Shown here one piece after another: positions 35,941 to 49,680 of a stretch of DNA of 64,000 nucleotides. The position numbers were made by a program, and so were the translations under genes. This DNA comes from Protopterus annectens (lineage: Eukaryota > Chordata > Ceratodontiformes > Protopteridae): the NCBI RefSeq assembly GCF_019279795.1, contig NC_056743.1:1779460049-1779524048 (forward strand), given 5' to 3'. Within the stretch, counting starts at the first letter, position 1; every line of letters begins with the position of its first letter. The notes below the pieces were generated by a model. The model was not told the DNA's origin. It saw nothing but the letters and a program-made list of their open reading frames with translations, and did no database searches.

Positions 35941-38067
35941 TTTGTGCTATCTTATTTTTTTAGATTCTTTCTTTGAATCTGCCATGAAAATTTATCATAT
36001 AGTAAGGGTAAATGGACAGAAACAAATGAAAAATTGCTTACTGAAATTAAAAAAAAAACTGATTCTATACAGAAGCAAAGAGTTGCCTGACTGATGCTTT
36101 GTCACATGACCTGTACAGTAGGCATGCCGTTGTCCTTAGTTCATCCTAGTATAGACTTTGTGATTATAGTATACAACTGACACTTAACCCTTACGTTTTC
36201 AGTAAGACCAAGCTTCACAAAGATTGCAGCAGTTCAATATGTCTGTTTATGTCACCATTATAATTCCTGCTGATGTTGGGATATTAGCTGAATGGACTGC
36301 TTCACAGTTACTAATAAGATGCCAAGAAGTATATTTCTGTTGCAGCTTTTAATGCTGCCAAGACAGTTGTGACAAGCTGTTAGAAAAGCATATATGAAGA
36401 CAATGAATGTGCTTTGGTGATACCTGTGTCTCTTATCTCTACAAATACTTCATTTCCAGTGGTGAGTCAGTCAGCTCTACTCACACTATGTGTATTAAAT
36501 TGTTTTTCTTTTCTCATGTGCAAATAGGGTTGCCAGGTTTCTTTGCGGCTAAAACTGGACTAAAGTCATGCCTCATCACACAACACAACCCACCCATCCC
36601 CCACCCCTCACCCATGGGACCACCGACTTAAACTTGTAAAAAGAAAAGGAGAGAAGAACACAGCACAGCAACTGCACTGCTGCTAGGCTGCTGTACCAGT
36701 AAGTACCAAAGTATTGATGATAGTGTCAATATTTTGCATTTTTCCAGTTATTTATTTTATTTATCCTCTACCAATTATGGATGATCCATGATGAGGTTAA
36801 AGAAAAAGAGCAGCCTGCACATGGGTGGTGGTCTGATTAAAAAAAAAAAAAAAAAAAAAATGTAAGCAGTTATCTTTTAAAAAAAAATTGTAAGTTTGAT
36901 TTACCCCATAAGATAGTTTCTGTTGTACTGAAACACAGGTACTCAGTTGTTAAGATGTAACATATTTCCGTTTCGATGCCGGATTAGGAAGTTTCAGTTC
37001 CCTGCTGCCTTGGGTGGGGGGGGGGGTGGGTGAATTTAAGTGTACCTGCCCTAGTGTGATATTTCAGATGTACTTAAGATCTTAAGATCTTGTACTGGGT
37101 CCCGACCTCTTACTTTTTTTCTTCACACACATATAAAATGAAAAAATAAGGGGATTGGATGAATGTGGTTGATGGTGAGGTGAGCATGTTTATTGTGTGT
37201 TTCAGGTATACATCACATAATCTCAGAAACAGCACATACTTTAAGTAAAGTTTCATGTTTTTTTTTATATATAGCAAAGTGCCGGGGTAAAAACAGGTAA
37301 CTTCTACAACAATGCGCTCTAATACAGTTTCACGAAGATGCAGACTGGACCAGCTGCTTGTAGTTGGTAGATAATGGATAGCTAAAAAAATACGTTTTCC
37401 CCACCGTGGAGTACTGCCTGCAAAATACATTTGAAGTTTTTATTATTTTGACACTGTTGCTTCCAGTGCTAGTTTTTTCAAGCCTCCACCACTCTTTTCT
37501 GTAAATCGGATTGAATTTGGTCTTTACTGAATCTTTGCTGTTAGCAGTATTACTGTGCACTTTTGACCCTTGTCTGCCATGTCTTCCCTCTCTCTGTCTT
37601 TTTATTTTTTATTTTTTCTATTTTTTATTTATTTATCAATTTTTGCCATTTCTTTTACTAAGAAATGTATTTTTATTGTAGTCATTTCTTAAATATGCAA
37701 ACCTACTAACTTAGTTACACAGCAGCTTCTTTATAGGAGATGTTCTGAAGAGTTGTTTGGGGCTCCTGTTGAAGTTCTGAGGAATACAGGTGTGACATTT
37801 GGAATAAATGTACAACCATTAAATGGGTGCAAAGACTGATACTGCACTATGTTAGAGTATTTCCTTTCTTTTTGGCACAAAAATTTAGTTGCTAGTATAC
37901 TCAAATAGCAGGAGGTTGGGAGTATTTTATAGCATGACAATGCATTTCTAGATGTGCTGTCTTTATCTGCCATTTGCATTTTTTTCCATAGTTTTCAGAG
38001 TTGCTACTAAAGGTTTTTCACTTCTGGTATGGAGATGACACATCATCATGGTCTGGTTATCGCTCTA
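35941..38067. other. Unassigned sequence
   Basis: No gene is supported. Includes an A-run at 36840-36860, a G-run at about 37014-37026 and T-rich patches near 37600-37640. Confidence 0.45.
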
Positions 38068-38271
38068 CTATGTACACATACTAAATGTGACTTAAATATG
38101 GACGTCGGTTGTCACTCTGACCCTTGTTCTCATCCCCTGTTTCATATACTATATGTGACTTAAATGTGGACTGTGGTTGTCACACTGACCCTTGTTCTCA
38201 TCCCCTGTTTCACATACTATATGTGACTTAAATGTGGACTGTGGTTGTCCCAGTGACCCTGGTTCTCATCC
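38068..38271. repeat. 68-bp minisatellite, left part
   Basis: Three units with period 68 marked by '(a)tgtgacttaaatgtgg' at about 38083, 38151 and 38219. The array is interrupted by an R4/Dong-like LINE and resumes at 40258. Confidence 0.92.
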
Positions 38272-40257
38272 TTTTTTTAATTTCTACAAATCTTTTGGGT
38301 TTCTAATACCATGCTGAGAATGGACCCCATTCCTAAGTCATAGTACGATTAAAGTTCATTAAATTAGTATAGTTTCTCTCTTTTATGTCAGCCAAAAGTG
38401 CTCTTTGCAGCACCCGCAATGTGCCCTGTAATGACTTCTGCAATCTGTACAGAGTTATGTGTATTGCTAGCATATTTAAATAGGATTGTAGTCTCTTTTA
38501 TAAAAGACCCATTGCTCCTACTACTATTGGAACTAGCTGGATAGCTTTCTTCCACATTGCCCTCATTTCTGCTTGCAAATCCTGATATTTTATGACTTTG
38601 TGTCTCTCTGTACACAAGACACTGTAGTCACTGGGTTTGGTGATTTCAATGATCATTTCTACTTTTGTCTTCTTTTCCTGGACCACTATATCTGGTTTTC
38701 TAACATCTATCTTTTGAATTGATGGTAATGGGTGATCCCATGTGATGTATACTTTATCATTTTCTATGATGGTTTGTGGCTTATATTTCTAGTGTTTTTC
38801 AGCCACTTCAGTACCATAATCTTTGCACAATCCCCACTGCAACAGTCTCACCACATTATTATGCCTTTCACTATACAGTCCTTCTCCCATTGCTATGTCA
38901 CAACTAAACACAAGGTGTACAACTGTTTCCAATTATGTTTTACAAAACCTACATTTGTCTGTTTCTCCCACATGTTCAATGGACTTTGTTAACCAATGTA
39001 TACATAGCCCACTATCTTGGGCCACCAATATTAACCTTTCATCTCTTGGTTTAAATTCATCTCTCCTTAACCATTCCTGCATTAGTTCCTGATCAACATG
39101 GGATTCTTCCAAACATTTTCTATAATTACAACTATATTTATGCTTTTTATACATTTCTTGCCTTCTCATCCGGTCCTTCACCTTACTCTGGGTCACTGCT
39201 GGACAGAGGCACAACAAACTAATGGGCACAGTATTTTTTCATATAAGGGGTGGTGTAAGCCACAATAATTTGGGCTAGGCTTATAAATGCCTTAGGGCAG
39301 ATAGCCTAGTATAAACCTATGAACCTATGAGCCTATATTCTTTCTTTAGTTTTTGTTTTTTTTTTGCACATTCAGTTGCTGCCTGATTTTTATCTACTTG
39401 CAGCTTGATTTCCATTCCTGCATGACGCCGATATGCTTCTGCTAGCCTAAGCAGGGAAGTCATCTTAAATTTATTCTCCTTATGTTTCAAAACATTCACT
39501 ATGTTTGGGTCTTGTGAGGTCAGCAGATATGTGTGGAGTCCCACGACTGCATATCTATACATGTAATAAATTTTAAGGAGGCCCATCCCTCCATCAGAAC
39601 TGGGAATATATAATCTTGGTATGCACTGACTTTTATAAATCATTGGATGAGCATGAAGCATCCTTCTTGTGTTCCTATCTAATCTATCCAGCACATTTTG
39701 GGGCCGGTCAATCACTCCAAAACTGTATGTTAGGACAGGAAGAGCAAATTGGTTTATAGTTTGGATTTTGTTCCTATATGTCAAAGCTGTTTTCAAGATT
39801 AATTTAAGTCTTCTGAAGTACTTCTTACTAAGTTTTATTGACATTTGGTCATGTTTTATTGTTGATCCTTCATCAATTCCCAAATATTTATAAACTCCCT
39901 ATTGCTCAAGTTCTTTTATATCACATTCTTGTCCCAAACTGATGTATTTTTGGTGCTGCAGCTTTCCTGCTTTAAAGGTTGCTTTTGCACATTTATCAAG
40001 ACCAAATGACATTCTTATATCATCTGAAAAAATTTTGACAACTTGCAGTTGTGCTTTCAGTTACTCATGTGATGAGCTATAAAGTTTCAAATCATCAAAA
40101 AGAGAAGATGAAAAGTCTTTGCACTTTGTTGTTTTCTAGAAGCCAAATTATAGCCATGGCGTAAGTTGTTAAGTAAACAGCTTAATGGATTAAGGGCAAG
40201 GCAAAATAGCAGTTGTGACAGAGAGTCACCCTGGAATATCCCCCTTTGGATTTTTAT
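38272..40257 (-). mobile_element. R4/Dong-like LINE (restriction-like endonuclease type), 5' truncated
   Basis: The minus strand encodes the C-terminal half of an RT protein. It begins just before a GDSLSP-like RT block (about 40220) and the catalytic DDLKLYS (about 40070-40095). A long region with LPVLTYSFGVIDRPQN and LDRLDRNTRRML follows (39317-39883). Then come a Cys motif DKCRFCK (about 38940) and a C-terminal nuclease-like block (about 38500-38700) with IIEITKPSDY, KYQDLQAEMRAMWK and VPIVVGAMG. That arrangement is typical of R2/R4/Dong/NeSL-type LINEs, which use a restriction-like endonuclease instead of an APE domain. Several stops and frameshifts are present. The element sits inside a minisatellite. 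Confidence 0.85.
39231..39340 (+). mobile_element. CR1-type LINE 3' tail nested in the R4/Dong-like LINE
   Basis: 'ggctaggcttataaatgcc' and 'agcctagtataaacctatgaac' match the 3' end of the CR1-like LINE at 57690-57780. The fragment splits the R4/Dong coding sequence between its KKEYRL and MRRQEM portions, so it inserted later. Confidence 0.75.
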
Positions 40258-40806
40258 CCCTGTAACACATACTAGATACGACTTAAATGTGGACCGTGAT
40301 TGTCAAACTGACCCTTGTTATCATTCCCTGTTTCACGTATTAAATGTGACTTAAATGTGGACTGTGATTGTCGAACTGACCCTTGTTATCATTCCCTGTT
40401 TCACATATTAAATGTGACTTAAATGTGGACTGTGATTGTCGAACTGACCCTTGTTATCATTCCCTGTTTCACATATTAAATGTGACTTAAATGTGGACTG
40501 TGATTGTCGAACTGACCCTTGTTATCATTCCCTGTTTCACGTATTAAATGTGACTTAAATGTGGATTGTGATTGTCGAACTGACCCTTGTTATCATTCCC
40601 TGTTTCACATATTAAATGTGACTTAAATGTGGACTGTGATTGTCGAACTGACCCTTGTTCTCATCCCCTGTTACACAAACTAGATGTGACTTAAATTTGG
40701 ACTGTGGCTGTCACACTGACCCTTGTTCTCATCCCCTGTTACACGTACTAGATGTAACTTAAGAGTGGATTGTAGTTGTCATACAGAACTTTGTTCTCAT
40801 CCCCTG
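40258..40806. repeat. 68-bp minisatellite, right part
   Basis: About eight units with period 68 (starts of 'aaatgtgac' at 40342, 40410, 40478, 40546, 40614 and onward). The central units are almost identical and the outer ones diverge, consistent with ongoing homogenisation in the middle. Confidence 0.93.
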
Positions 40807-41500
40807 TTTCAGCTGCACAGCCTAAATGGTAGAAAGAAGATGCATATTTGACTGAGTTTCATGCTGACTTCATAAAGCAAACAGGCTACAGATACTACAG
40901 TGTCTTCAGTAACTGATCATATAGTGATTTAATACTGTGGGAACATGAGAGAGTCAGAGTGAATGCATTTGTATTAAGATTAGCGGTATGAAACAATACA
41001 TATTTAAATGATTTGAATAGTTAATAAAAAACACGAGTAAAGAATGTAAATGTTTTCACAGAGAAAAGGCTGTTACAGCCCTAAAACACTGCAGGGAAGA
41101 ATGCAAACATATCTAAAGGCATACTAGGGATGCTTACAGGAACATTAAAAAATGTAAATTTATAAATGTGGCACATAACAACTTCTGAGATGAGATTACT
41201 ACGATATGTCACCTGGACTATGCAGCATACCAGCACTCTACCAAATATTTCCTGCAAAACATCATCACAAGACTTCAGGTGTCATTTCTTAGGTACAGTT
41301 ACAAAGTGCAACATTACAGACTCTAATTTCAGCTGATTTGCTCATAGTAATTAGTAAGGACCCACTAAACACTACTCTGCAATGACATGGCACACAGTGC
41401 CCCAACCAAAAGGTACAATACCATCAAGATTCACGATGCTGGTACCTCATTTCTAGCAGTTCCTCTCACAATACTAACGTATGAAGTGCTACATGCCCAT
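40807..41500. other. Unassigned sequence
   Basis: No gene or known repeat recognised. Confidence 0.4.
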
Positions 41501-41501
41501 C

Positions 41502-41812
41502 TTCTTCTTCTTCCTTCAGCTTTTCCCAGTTAGGGGTCACCACAGTGGATCACTGTCCGCTCATGATTGGCAGTGGAGTTTTATGGTGTCGAGTTGCCAG
41601 CCCGGCGCACAACCTTCCACAGAAGGCACACACACACTCACATCTAGGGCCAATTTAGTGTGTCCAATCCTTCTATAGCATGTCTTTGGGATGTGGAAGG
41701 AAACCAGAGCACCCGGAGGAAACCCATGCAACCACAGGGAGGACATACAGACTCTGCACAGAAGACGACCTAGCCAAGGATCAAACTGGAGAACCTCTTG
41801 CTGTGAAATGGA
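41502..41812 (-). mobile_element. V-SINE-like SINE, near full length
   Basis: Minus-strand copy. The tail 'ggggtcaccacagtgga' (inverse of the gacccct tail) is at about 41527-41545. The conserved central part, with 'ggtttcctcc' and 'catgtctttggg' complements, is at 41680-41730. The head with 'agcaagaggttctcc' is at about 41790-41805. This copy keeps a central segment that is missing from the two shorter copies at 29.9 and 31.1 kb. I saw no clear TSD. Confidence 0.82.
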
Positions 41813-42230
41813 AAAAATGGTTGTTCTTTACGTATGTCTAACTACAGGCTAATAGCACTCTTTTCTAATTTTCTAAAGTAATATTGATAGTTGCCTTAAG
41901 CACTCCATGGATTTCATGAAGAGTTTGGTATTCACACAGCACTTCTAAGTGTGTTAAAAAGTCTTTAAAGAGAGAAGATTTAGGGTATGGTTGCCATAAT
42001 CTTATTTCAGAATTTCTCCAAGACATTTGACCCTGTAGCCATTTGACCATTGTCATACAGACTCCTGAGGGGTGATGTTTGCTTAGCTTTCAATGCTATA
42101 AACAATCCAACACTCTTTGAACTCCTTCACCTAAACAGAATAAGCTGTAATGCAAACGCCCATTCTAGAGACCTAAATCAGTAGTACCATATCACAGCAT
42201 CAAATGGCATGACACATAGCTAACACAATG
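41813..42230. other. Unassigned sequence
   Basis: No gene supported. It may include strongly decayed LINE sequence that continues into the L2-like tail to the right. Confidence 0.35.
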
Positions 42231-42627
42231 TATGCTCCATTTCTGGAATAGGCTATTTTTACCTGTCAAGCAGAGTACTTCATTAGTAATTTTTAACTTT
42301 GTGTATACTCACAAATCTCCAATCTAATCTCCTCACTAAATTAGAACTTGTCTACAAAAAATAGCAAGATTTGCCTCTAACCTACCCAATCGCACCCATC
42401 ACTGTATAGCTCTCAAAAAAAAAAAACTTGTGATGTTTCGAATTCCATCACCAAATTCTACTTACCCAGCTGGTCACAGTTCACTCCATCTTAAATTATC
42501 CATCTTGTTGCCCCTCTCTCACTCCAGTCTCATCCACCCATGCACTCTAAACTGTGCTCTCCATAGCTCTCAACAGAACCTACTGCAAGTTTATAAGCCA
42601 AATACAAATATTGGCAAATCACTTTAA

Positions 42628-42660
42628 GCGGGAAAAGCCGAAAGACACAACAACAACTTT
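42628..42660 (+). mobile_element. V-SINE 3' end fragment inside the LINE
   Basis: 'gcgggaaaagccgaaagac' plus a CAA tail is the extreme 3' end of the V-SINE seen at 30.1 and 31.3 kb. It sits between the two halves of the LINE C-terminal motif, flanked by 'acttta' on both sides, and looks like a severely 5'-truncated insertion. Confidence 0.7.
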
Positions 42661-42892
42661 ACAGCTATTCTGTCACAAATGTTTGGAACAAACTACCACT
42701 ACAACTCAGAACTATCACTAATTTCAGCTCCTTTAAAATAGCACTAAAAGAAACCTTCCACAAGTCTTGGTCATGCCCTTGTAATGACCCAACCTAACTT
42801 ATCTTCCTGTCCCCCACAATTTCCCCTCCCATATCCTATATTTCAATAAACTTTACTTAATCATAATGATGGCCTCTCAACTTCCATTTACG

Positions 42893-43230
42893 GTATTGTT
42901 ACACTACTTTTTCTATCTAAGATGCTTTCTCACTTACCTACCTACTACCTAGGTAAGTAGTGTATTGTTACACTACTTTTTCTATCTAAGATGCTTTCTC
43001 ACTTGCCTACCTACTACCTAGGTAAGTAGTGTATTGTTACACTACTTTTTCTATCTAAGATGCTTTCTCACTTGCCTACCTACTACCTAGGTAAGTAGTG
43101 TATTGTTACACTACTTTTTCTATCTAAGATGCTTTCTCACTTGCCTACCTACTACCTAGGTAAGTAGTGTATTGTTACACTACTTTTTCTATCTAAGATG
43201 CTTTCTCACTTACCTACCTACTACCTAGGG
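42893..43230. repeat. 69-bp tandem repeat (five units) in a LINE 3' UTR
   Basis: Unit starts ('acactacttt') fall at 42901, 42970, 43039, 43108 and 43177, an exact 69-bp period. Units are nearly identical and include the near-palindrome actacctaggtaagtagt. Confidence 0.97.
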
Positions 43231-43475
43231 TTTTTTCTTTTTTTTCTGTTTTTCACTCTGCACTTGTTCTTTCCCTACAACCATTTACCTATCCTGCCTC
43301 ATAATCATCTGTATTCATATGCTGTCTCTTTTATAACTTACTGTTTAAATATTTATTCTTTGAACACTTAGTTTCTGTCTCCTCAATTAGCTTGTAATCA
43401 CCTGTAAAAGAAATGGACCTTGTTATCATGTATTAGTTATATCCAGCCTTAGGCTGTAAGTTTAGAACCTATGAA

Positions 43476-46072
43476 CTAAGGAATCTTTCTAATGACGAGG
43501 CTTAATGTATGTTGTTCTCATTATCACATCACTCATCAATATATAATTTCAGCACTTTCTGCAGTATTAGTATTTGCTTACTTTCCTTTATTTTTTACTT
43601 ATTTATTTTTGTATTTCTTGATGTTCATTTCTTTTTTTTTTTTAAGATGGCCTTTGAAATTTAACTTCATTGCAGTTATTCCAGTATCACTGACAAGGGT
43701 GAGCAGTGAAAGGTGAATGAGAAATTGGACACTGCTTCTTATGGCAGTAGTGAGCTGGCAGTATTTGACTGAAATATGTTCTTAATTTATGTATATATGT
43801 AATTTAGTGTATGTATATGTTCATGTAGCAAAATATGTTTGTTATAGCACTGTCTCATTTTAATGCCATAGGTGCAGTATCTGATTCTTATGAAGGTATT
43901 GTCTGTGCGAAAGTAAGAATTTTTACTGTAAACATTTCACTTGTATAAACCCATAAAGTTATGTTACTTCTTGAAAGTGTGTTAATAAAGTATGCTCTAA
44001 CAGCACAAGTAGTGCAGGATTTGAATCAACATTAGACATAGTTTCCGTTTTTGAGCCACACTATATGGGTAATCCTTGTTTTTTTTTCTATACTTTAAGC
44101 TGATCAACACATAATATTTATAATGCTAATGTCGCAATACGATAGTGTGCTATCACTACTAAGCATGATAATGTGACCTTTGTTAACTGCATGAGTATAT
44201 CAATGATTAAAGACAATGACACACTTCTTTGTGAATGCTGGGAATTAAATAATACATGTGCAATATTATGAGGTACTAAATTAGTAATATAACAAAGAAT
44301 TAAGGAAATATGAAGAGCACAGCTACACCAGTTTCAAAACATGTTGCAACATATATTTTTAATGATCCCCAAGTGTAAATTGTACTGCTATATGAAGTGG
44401 GGAACATCAGCACCTGTAAGTACTTTATTTCCATTTCCTGAATATTTTTTATCTTATAAATACATAATGGTGTTATTGAAAACAACTTATCACACATACA
44501 AGGTCAACAATTATATTGTGATTTATTCTTTGTGTGACATTTAGCGGAACGCACTATCAGCATTCAGGAAGAAATCTTAGAAGGAGTAATTCATGCCCTA
44601 TGGCTAAAACTAATTATGCAGGTGCTAGACTTTGCCATTAGCCAATGAAATAAGCTTGGCTTCATCACACACCATTTACCATTGAAGATATTACAGAAAT
44701 CAGTTATGTGGAAACATTTCTACAGAACCACATACTTGCCTAAAATCTTTACTCCATTAAAGGAACACTGAATGTTGCAACACTTACAGGGATATCAGAA
44801 GTAGGTAATTACATCTCTCTCTCTCTCTCTCTGTCTCTCTCGCATATTCTCTCTCTCTATATATATATAAATTGTAGAACTTCACTTAGTCCCTTGGAGT
44901 ATCAGTCCACCTGTGGTGTTTACAATTAATACTCAGAGTTCAGAAGTTTGTGTTTCTTTGTACCATGTGTTTGATTCCAAGATGGCATCACTCATAATTA
45001 TTACCGTTATATGTACCACCAAGACACGATGTGGTACTTAAACAACATTTACACAAGGATAACACTGAATAACAACAACATCATGAAAATTTTCATGTCA
45101 TATTTGTTTGTGATGATGTTTGCATTATGAATGCTATCAACCATTCCACTGCAGATGCCAAACATGGCAAAATATAATTTAAAATGTAACTGAGATCTCA
45201 ACATTGACCAGCATTTTCTGGAGTCAATGAGCAGCATTTCTGTATAAACTGCTCGGCACACTTGGCCAGTCCTACTGTCATGTTTCTTACCTAACCTGGA
45301 CACTGAAGACTTATTACATGCATACGTTCACTTTTTCCCATTTCTGTGCTTTCTTCGATGCACCTGAAGCTGCCTTTCCTTGACCCTCATTGCACACAGG
45401 ATGGTGTATGTGAGATCTGATTTGGACACCTATTCAATGCCATTTTTTCCAGAGAGCTTTAAGAAGACATGGCAGGTGATGGTGAGAGCAGTGCTGCATT
45501 TAGAGGGGTGGTGTCAGGAGGAGTCCAAGATTTTTGTTTTACTCCTTGTGAAACCTAAAAGCCAAAGGCTTCTGCAGGTTGGCTATACCAAACAGAAGTA
45601 AACAATATAATCATCATTATAGTAATTTAAAAAGATGAAAGCAGGACCTCCTTCACAAATGTGGCAATACTTATGCTAAAACATTACCGTGACTTGGAAA
45701 AACAAGCAGGTGTTCATTATTTTTTTTCTTTCTGTTATGTGTAGATTCTCCAGAGACTGAAGGAAATAGGGAGGTGCAACAGGAGAGTCTGTGATGCCAC
45801 AAAGAGGTATAAGGTAAATATGGGTTCAGATATGAATGCAATTTATTGAAAGAAGTTATTGTAAAAATAAGTTAGCAATATTTTGGACATCAATCTTTGA
45901 TAGATTAATAAATGTGTATGCATCTACCTGGACAAATAGCTCTTGTAACATCACATTAGTCAAATGTTCAGTAAATGTAAATGTCTGTGGGTTCAAATCT
46001 TAGCTGCAGCAGTTTGTCTGTATTATTCTGCAATTGATAACTTAGAATAACATTTTACTCAGTTCACATATA
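43476..46072. other. Unassigned sequence with TC microsatellite
   Basis: No gene is supported. A TC-rich run lies at about 44814-44857. A short reading near 45735-45830 (LQRLKEIG) faintly resembles a Myb/SANT helix but is too weak to call. Confidence 0.4.
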
Positions 46073-46210
46073 CATAGGTTCATAGATTAGTACTAGGCTA
46101 ACTGGCCTGGCAAGCCATTTAAGCCTAGACAATTATCCCTTGTGAGACTCAAACCCTGCACCTTGTGTTTGTAAGGCAAACACCTTAACCATTAGGCCAC
46201 CCTCCCAACC
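46073..46210 (-). mobile_element. tRNA-headed SINE with a CR1-type tail
   Basis: On the minus strand a tRNA-like head with A box 'tggcctaatggttaagg' and B box 'gggtttgagtctc' is followed by a short body. It ends in 'agcctagtactaatctatg' and 'aacctatg'. That ending matches the 3' end of the CR1-like LINE at 57.7 kb, so the SINE probably used that LINE's machinery. The acceptor stem is not intact, so it is not a functional tRNA gene. Confidence 0.72.
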
Positions 46211-46315
46211 CGTCATTTGGTTTATAATCCAGCTTTCCTATAGTCTCACTATTTGCATATTGAAGATCTAAAGGTCCCTTGTTCAATCCTGGGTTTCAGC
46301 ACTTTATCCTTTCTT

Positions 46316-46500
46316 GAATGGTGCAGTGGTGCAGCAGTAGCATTGTTGTCTCACAGCAAGAGGTTTTCTGATTTGATTCTTCGCTCGAGTGCCTTCTGTG
46401 TGGAGTCTGCATGTCCTCACTGCATTCATGTGGATTTCCTCCGGGTACTCAGGTTTCCTCCCATGTTGCAAAGACATGCATCTGGAGCATTTCTCTCTGC
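46316..46500 (+). mobile_element. V-SINE-like SINE, head and central part only
   Basis: 'gcagtggtgcagcagtagc', 'cacagcaagagg', 'gtggagtctgcatgtcctc', 'tttcctccgggtactc' and 'gcaaagacatgca' appear in SINE order. The characteristic gacccct tail is missing, so the copy is 3' truncated. Confidence 0.78.
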
Positions 46501-47699
<1,199 letters not shown>

Positions 47700-48077
47700 A
47701 AAATTTCTATTTCTTTTTTTTTTTGGCAAAAATATTTTTATTGAAGTTTTTTTGATACAATAATAACAGGATACAATAACTACAATATAAAGCTTGCATT
47801 TACAATACTTGAAACCTATAAACTATGTATACATTTACAATATAAGTCAGCACAGAGAGCATTAATACCTTTAAACTTATTCACTAAGAACTGAAAAAGA
47901 GTAAAACACTTTTGCAACTAAGGAAGAGGAAGTAATAGGAGGAGCATATCAGAGCAAAATATGTGGATTAAGATTGTGAGATCCAAGTTAGGAACCTGGT
48001 ATAATGTATGAATATTTATAATTATAGTTATAATTTTAGTTTGGGACAGTGAGAGATGTAGACTGGTTCATTTTTAT

Positions 48078-49680
48078 CTAGTTAAGAGCAAAAGTAAGTG
48101 GGGAGGGTTGAGGTAATATCATGCATTTCTTCTTGAGTATTAAGTCTAACAATAGCCCCCAATATTTATGATAGTACTGTTTATGTTTAGTGCTAGCATA
48201 TGCTGATTTGTGGGAAGATATATACTTTATAGCTAAGGTGCAAAAATCTTCCCATGAGATTGAGGATTGATCAGACCTTTTTTGGTGATGTAACATTTAA
48301 CAAGGGTGCAGATAGAGATAAGAATATGTTTTATAATTTTGGGGTATTTGGGTGTGGCAATATGTAATATAGCTGTTTCCCATAAAAAGGTGGATTTTTC
48401 ATAACCCATCTTCTCTAATCTTACTCTTAGTGAGCACCATAAATTATGAACTTTTTTGCATCCTCAAAAAACATGTAGGGTATCTGTTATTTGGTTTGGG
48501 CAATATGGACATTCATCTGAGAATTTAGGATTAAAATATGAAGAATTGATGGTGTGTAATAAGCATTGTTATTGACCATGATTTGAGTGTATAACAGATG
48601 CTTGAAGGGAATAAGCTTAATGGTATTTTCTATGGCCAATTTTTTATTTTCGTCTGAAATTAGCTAGCTTTTACTTTGCCAATAATTCGAGAATAAAAGT
48701 GAGCTCTGAGATTTTAGGCTTGTTATTAGTTTATAAGTCTTAGAGATTGTTCTAACTTTAGATGCAAGGGTTTTTATTATTATAGTAGCTAGGTTGATTT
48801 CCTGATGGTCTATTTTGGCAAGGGGCAACTTGATTTTAATTAAATAAAGGATTTGGGTAAGGATGGCATTTATTTCTTGTGTAACCTTTTGCACTTGAAT
48901 GATATTAGGGTTTAGAGTCCAATTGTTGAAATGGGAAGGTCTTTGCTTAGAGGCGGAGGTGTTAATAGAGATGTTAATTTTGGAATGGTCTGAAATGGTT
49001 CTATGGGAGACATTATAATTAATTGTATAAGAAGTGAAATATTGGGAAATTAAAAAGGCGTCTATTCTTGACCAGGTTTTATGTGAGGCTGAGAAAAATG
49101 TAAATCTAGGTATAGCGTTATCATGTTGAAATTTTGTATAAGAGTCTATTAAATCAAAGTTATTTTGTAATTCTTCTAGGGCCATAGTAATATATTGAGA
49201 TTGTCTAGATTCTTTATGTGACCTATCCGTATCAGGAATAAGTAAAGCATTCCAATCCCCTCCTAAAACGTATAAATGATTTGGATAATTAACTAGGATA
49301 CTGAAAATATCATAAATAAAAAGGTGTTGACCTGAGCAGGGACTGTATAGATTAACAAAGAGTCAGGGCTTACTTAGGGTAGGATAGCTACTGGTAAACA
49401 AAACCCATCTTCCATTAGGATCACTTTTGGTGGAAGTGATCTCATCTTGATATAGTTTATTAACAATGATAGTTACTCCCCTAGAAGATGAATTATAACC
49501 TGCAGAAATGATTTTTTTCACCCACTTTCCTTTTTTCTCACTGTCCCAAAGTTGATTGACCATATGTGTCTCTTGTAGAAAGGTTATAGTAGATTTATTT
49601 TGAAATGTAAGATGCTTGATACGATTTCTTTTCTTTTTGTCCGATATCCCCTTAATGTTCCATGAATCTACTGTAAACAT
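48078..49680 (-). pseudogene. L1-like ORF2 remnant: endonuclease plus C-terminal Cys region
   Basis: It starts MFTVDSWNIKGISDKKKR at 49680, an APE-type endonuclease N-terminus, with the catalytic ITFLQETHM block near 49580. The endonuclease C-terminus (48664-49185) contains SRIDAFLIS and the SDHSKI block. Downstream, 48300-48600 reads as a zinc-finger-like CPYCPNQITDTLH...C region typical of the L1/Tx1 ORF2 C-terminus. No FADD-type RT sequence lies between, so several hundred codons were lost. Additional frameshifts and stops occur. In life ORF2 nicks target DNA and reverse-transcribes the element. Confidence 0.82.

Larger units (their letters stand above)
42231..43475 (+). mobile_element. 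L2/CR1-like LINE C-terminus and 3' UTR
   Basis: The plus strand gives the end of an ORF2: PNTNIGKSL before and YSVTNVWNKLPLQLR plus FKIALKETFHKSW after a small inserted SINE piece, stopping near 42795. The 3' UTR carries a 69-bp tandem repeat and ends near 43475 with 'cagccttaggctgtaag' and 'aacctatgaac'. That ending resembles the CR1-like tail at 57.7 kb. The family assignment between L2 and CR1 is uncertain. Confidence 0.65.

Noticed and set aside
45380-45601. Plus-strand frame of 73 codons as a host gene
   Set aside because: No motif, no splice or promoter context, and no family resemblance strong enough to call.
46140-46210. Functional tRNA gene on the minus strand
   Set aside because: A and B boxes are present, but the acceptor stem does not pair and a SINE body and LINE-type tail follow. 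The same reasoning applies to 20745-20812.
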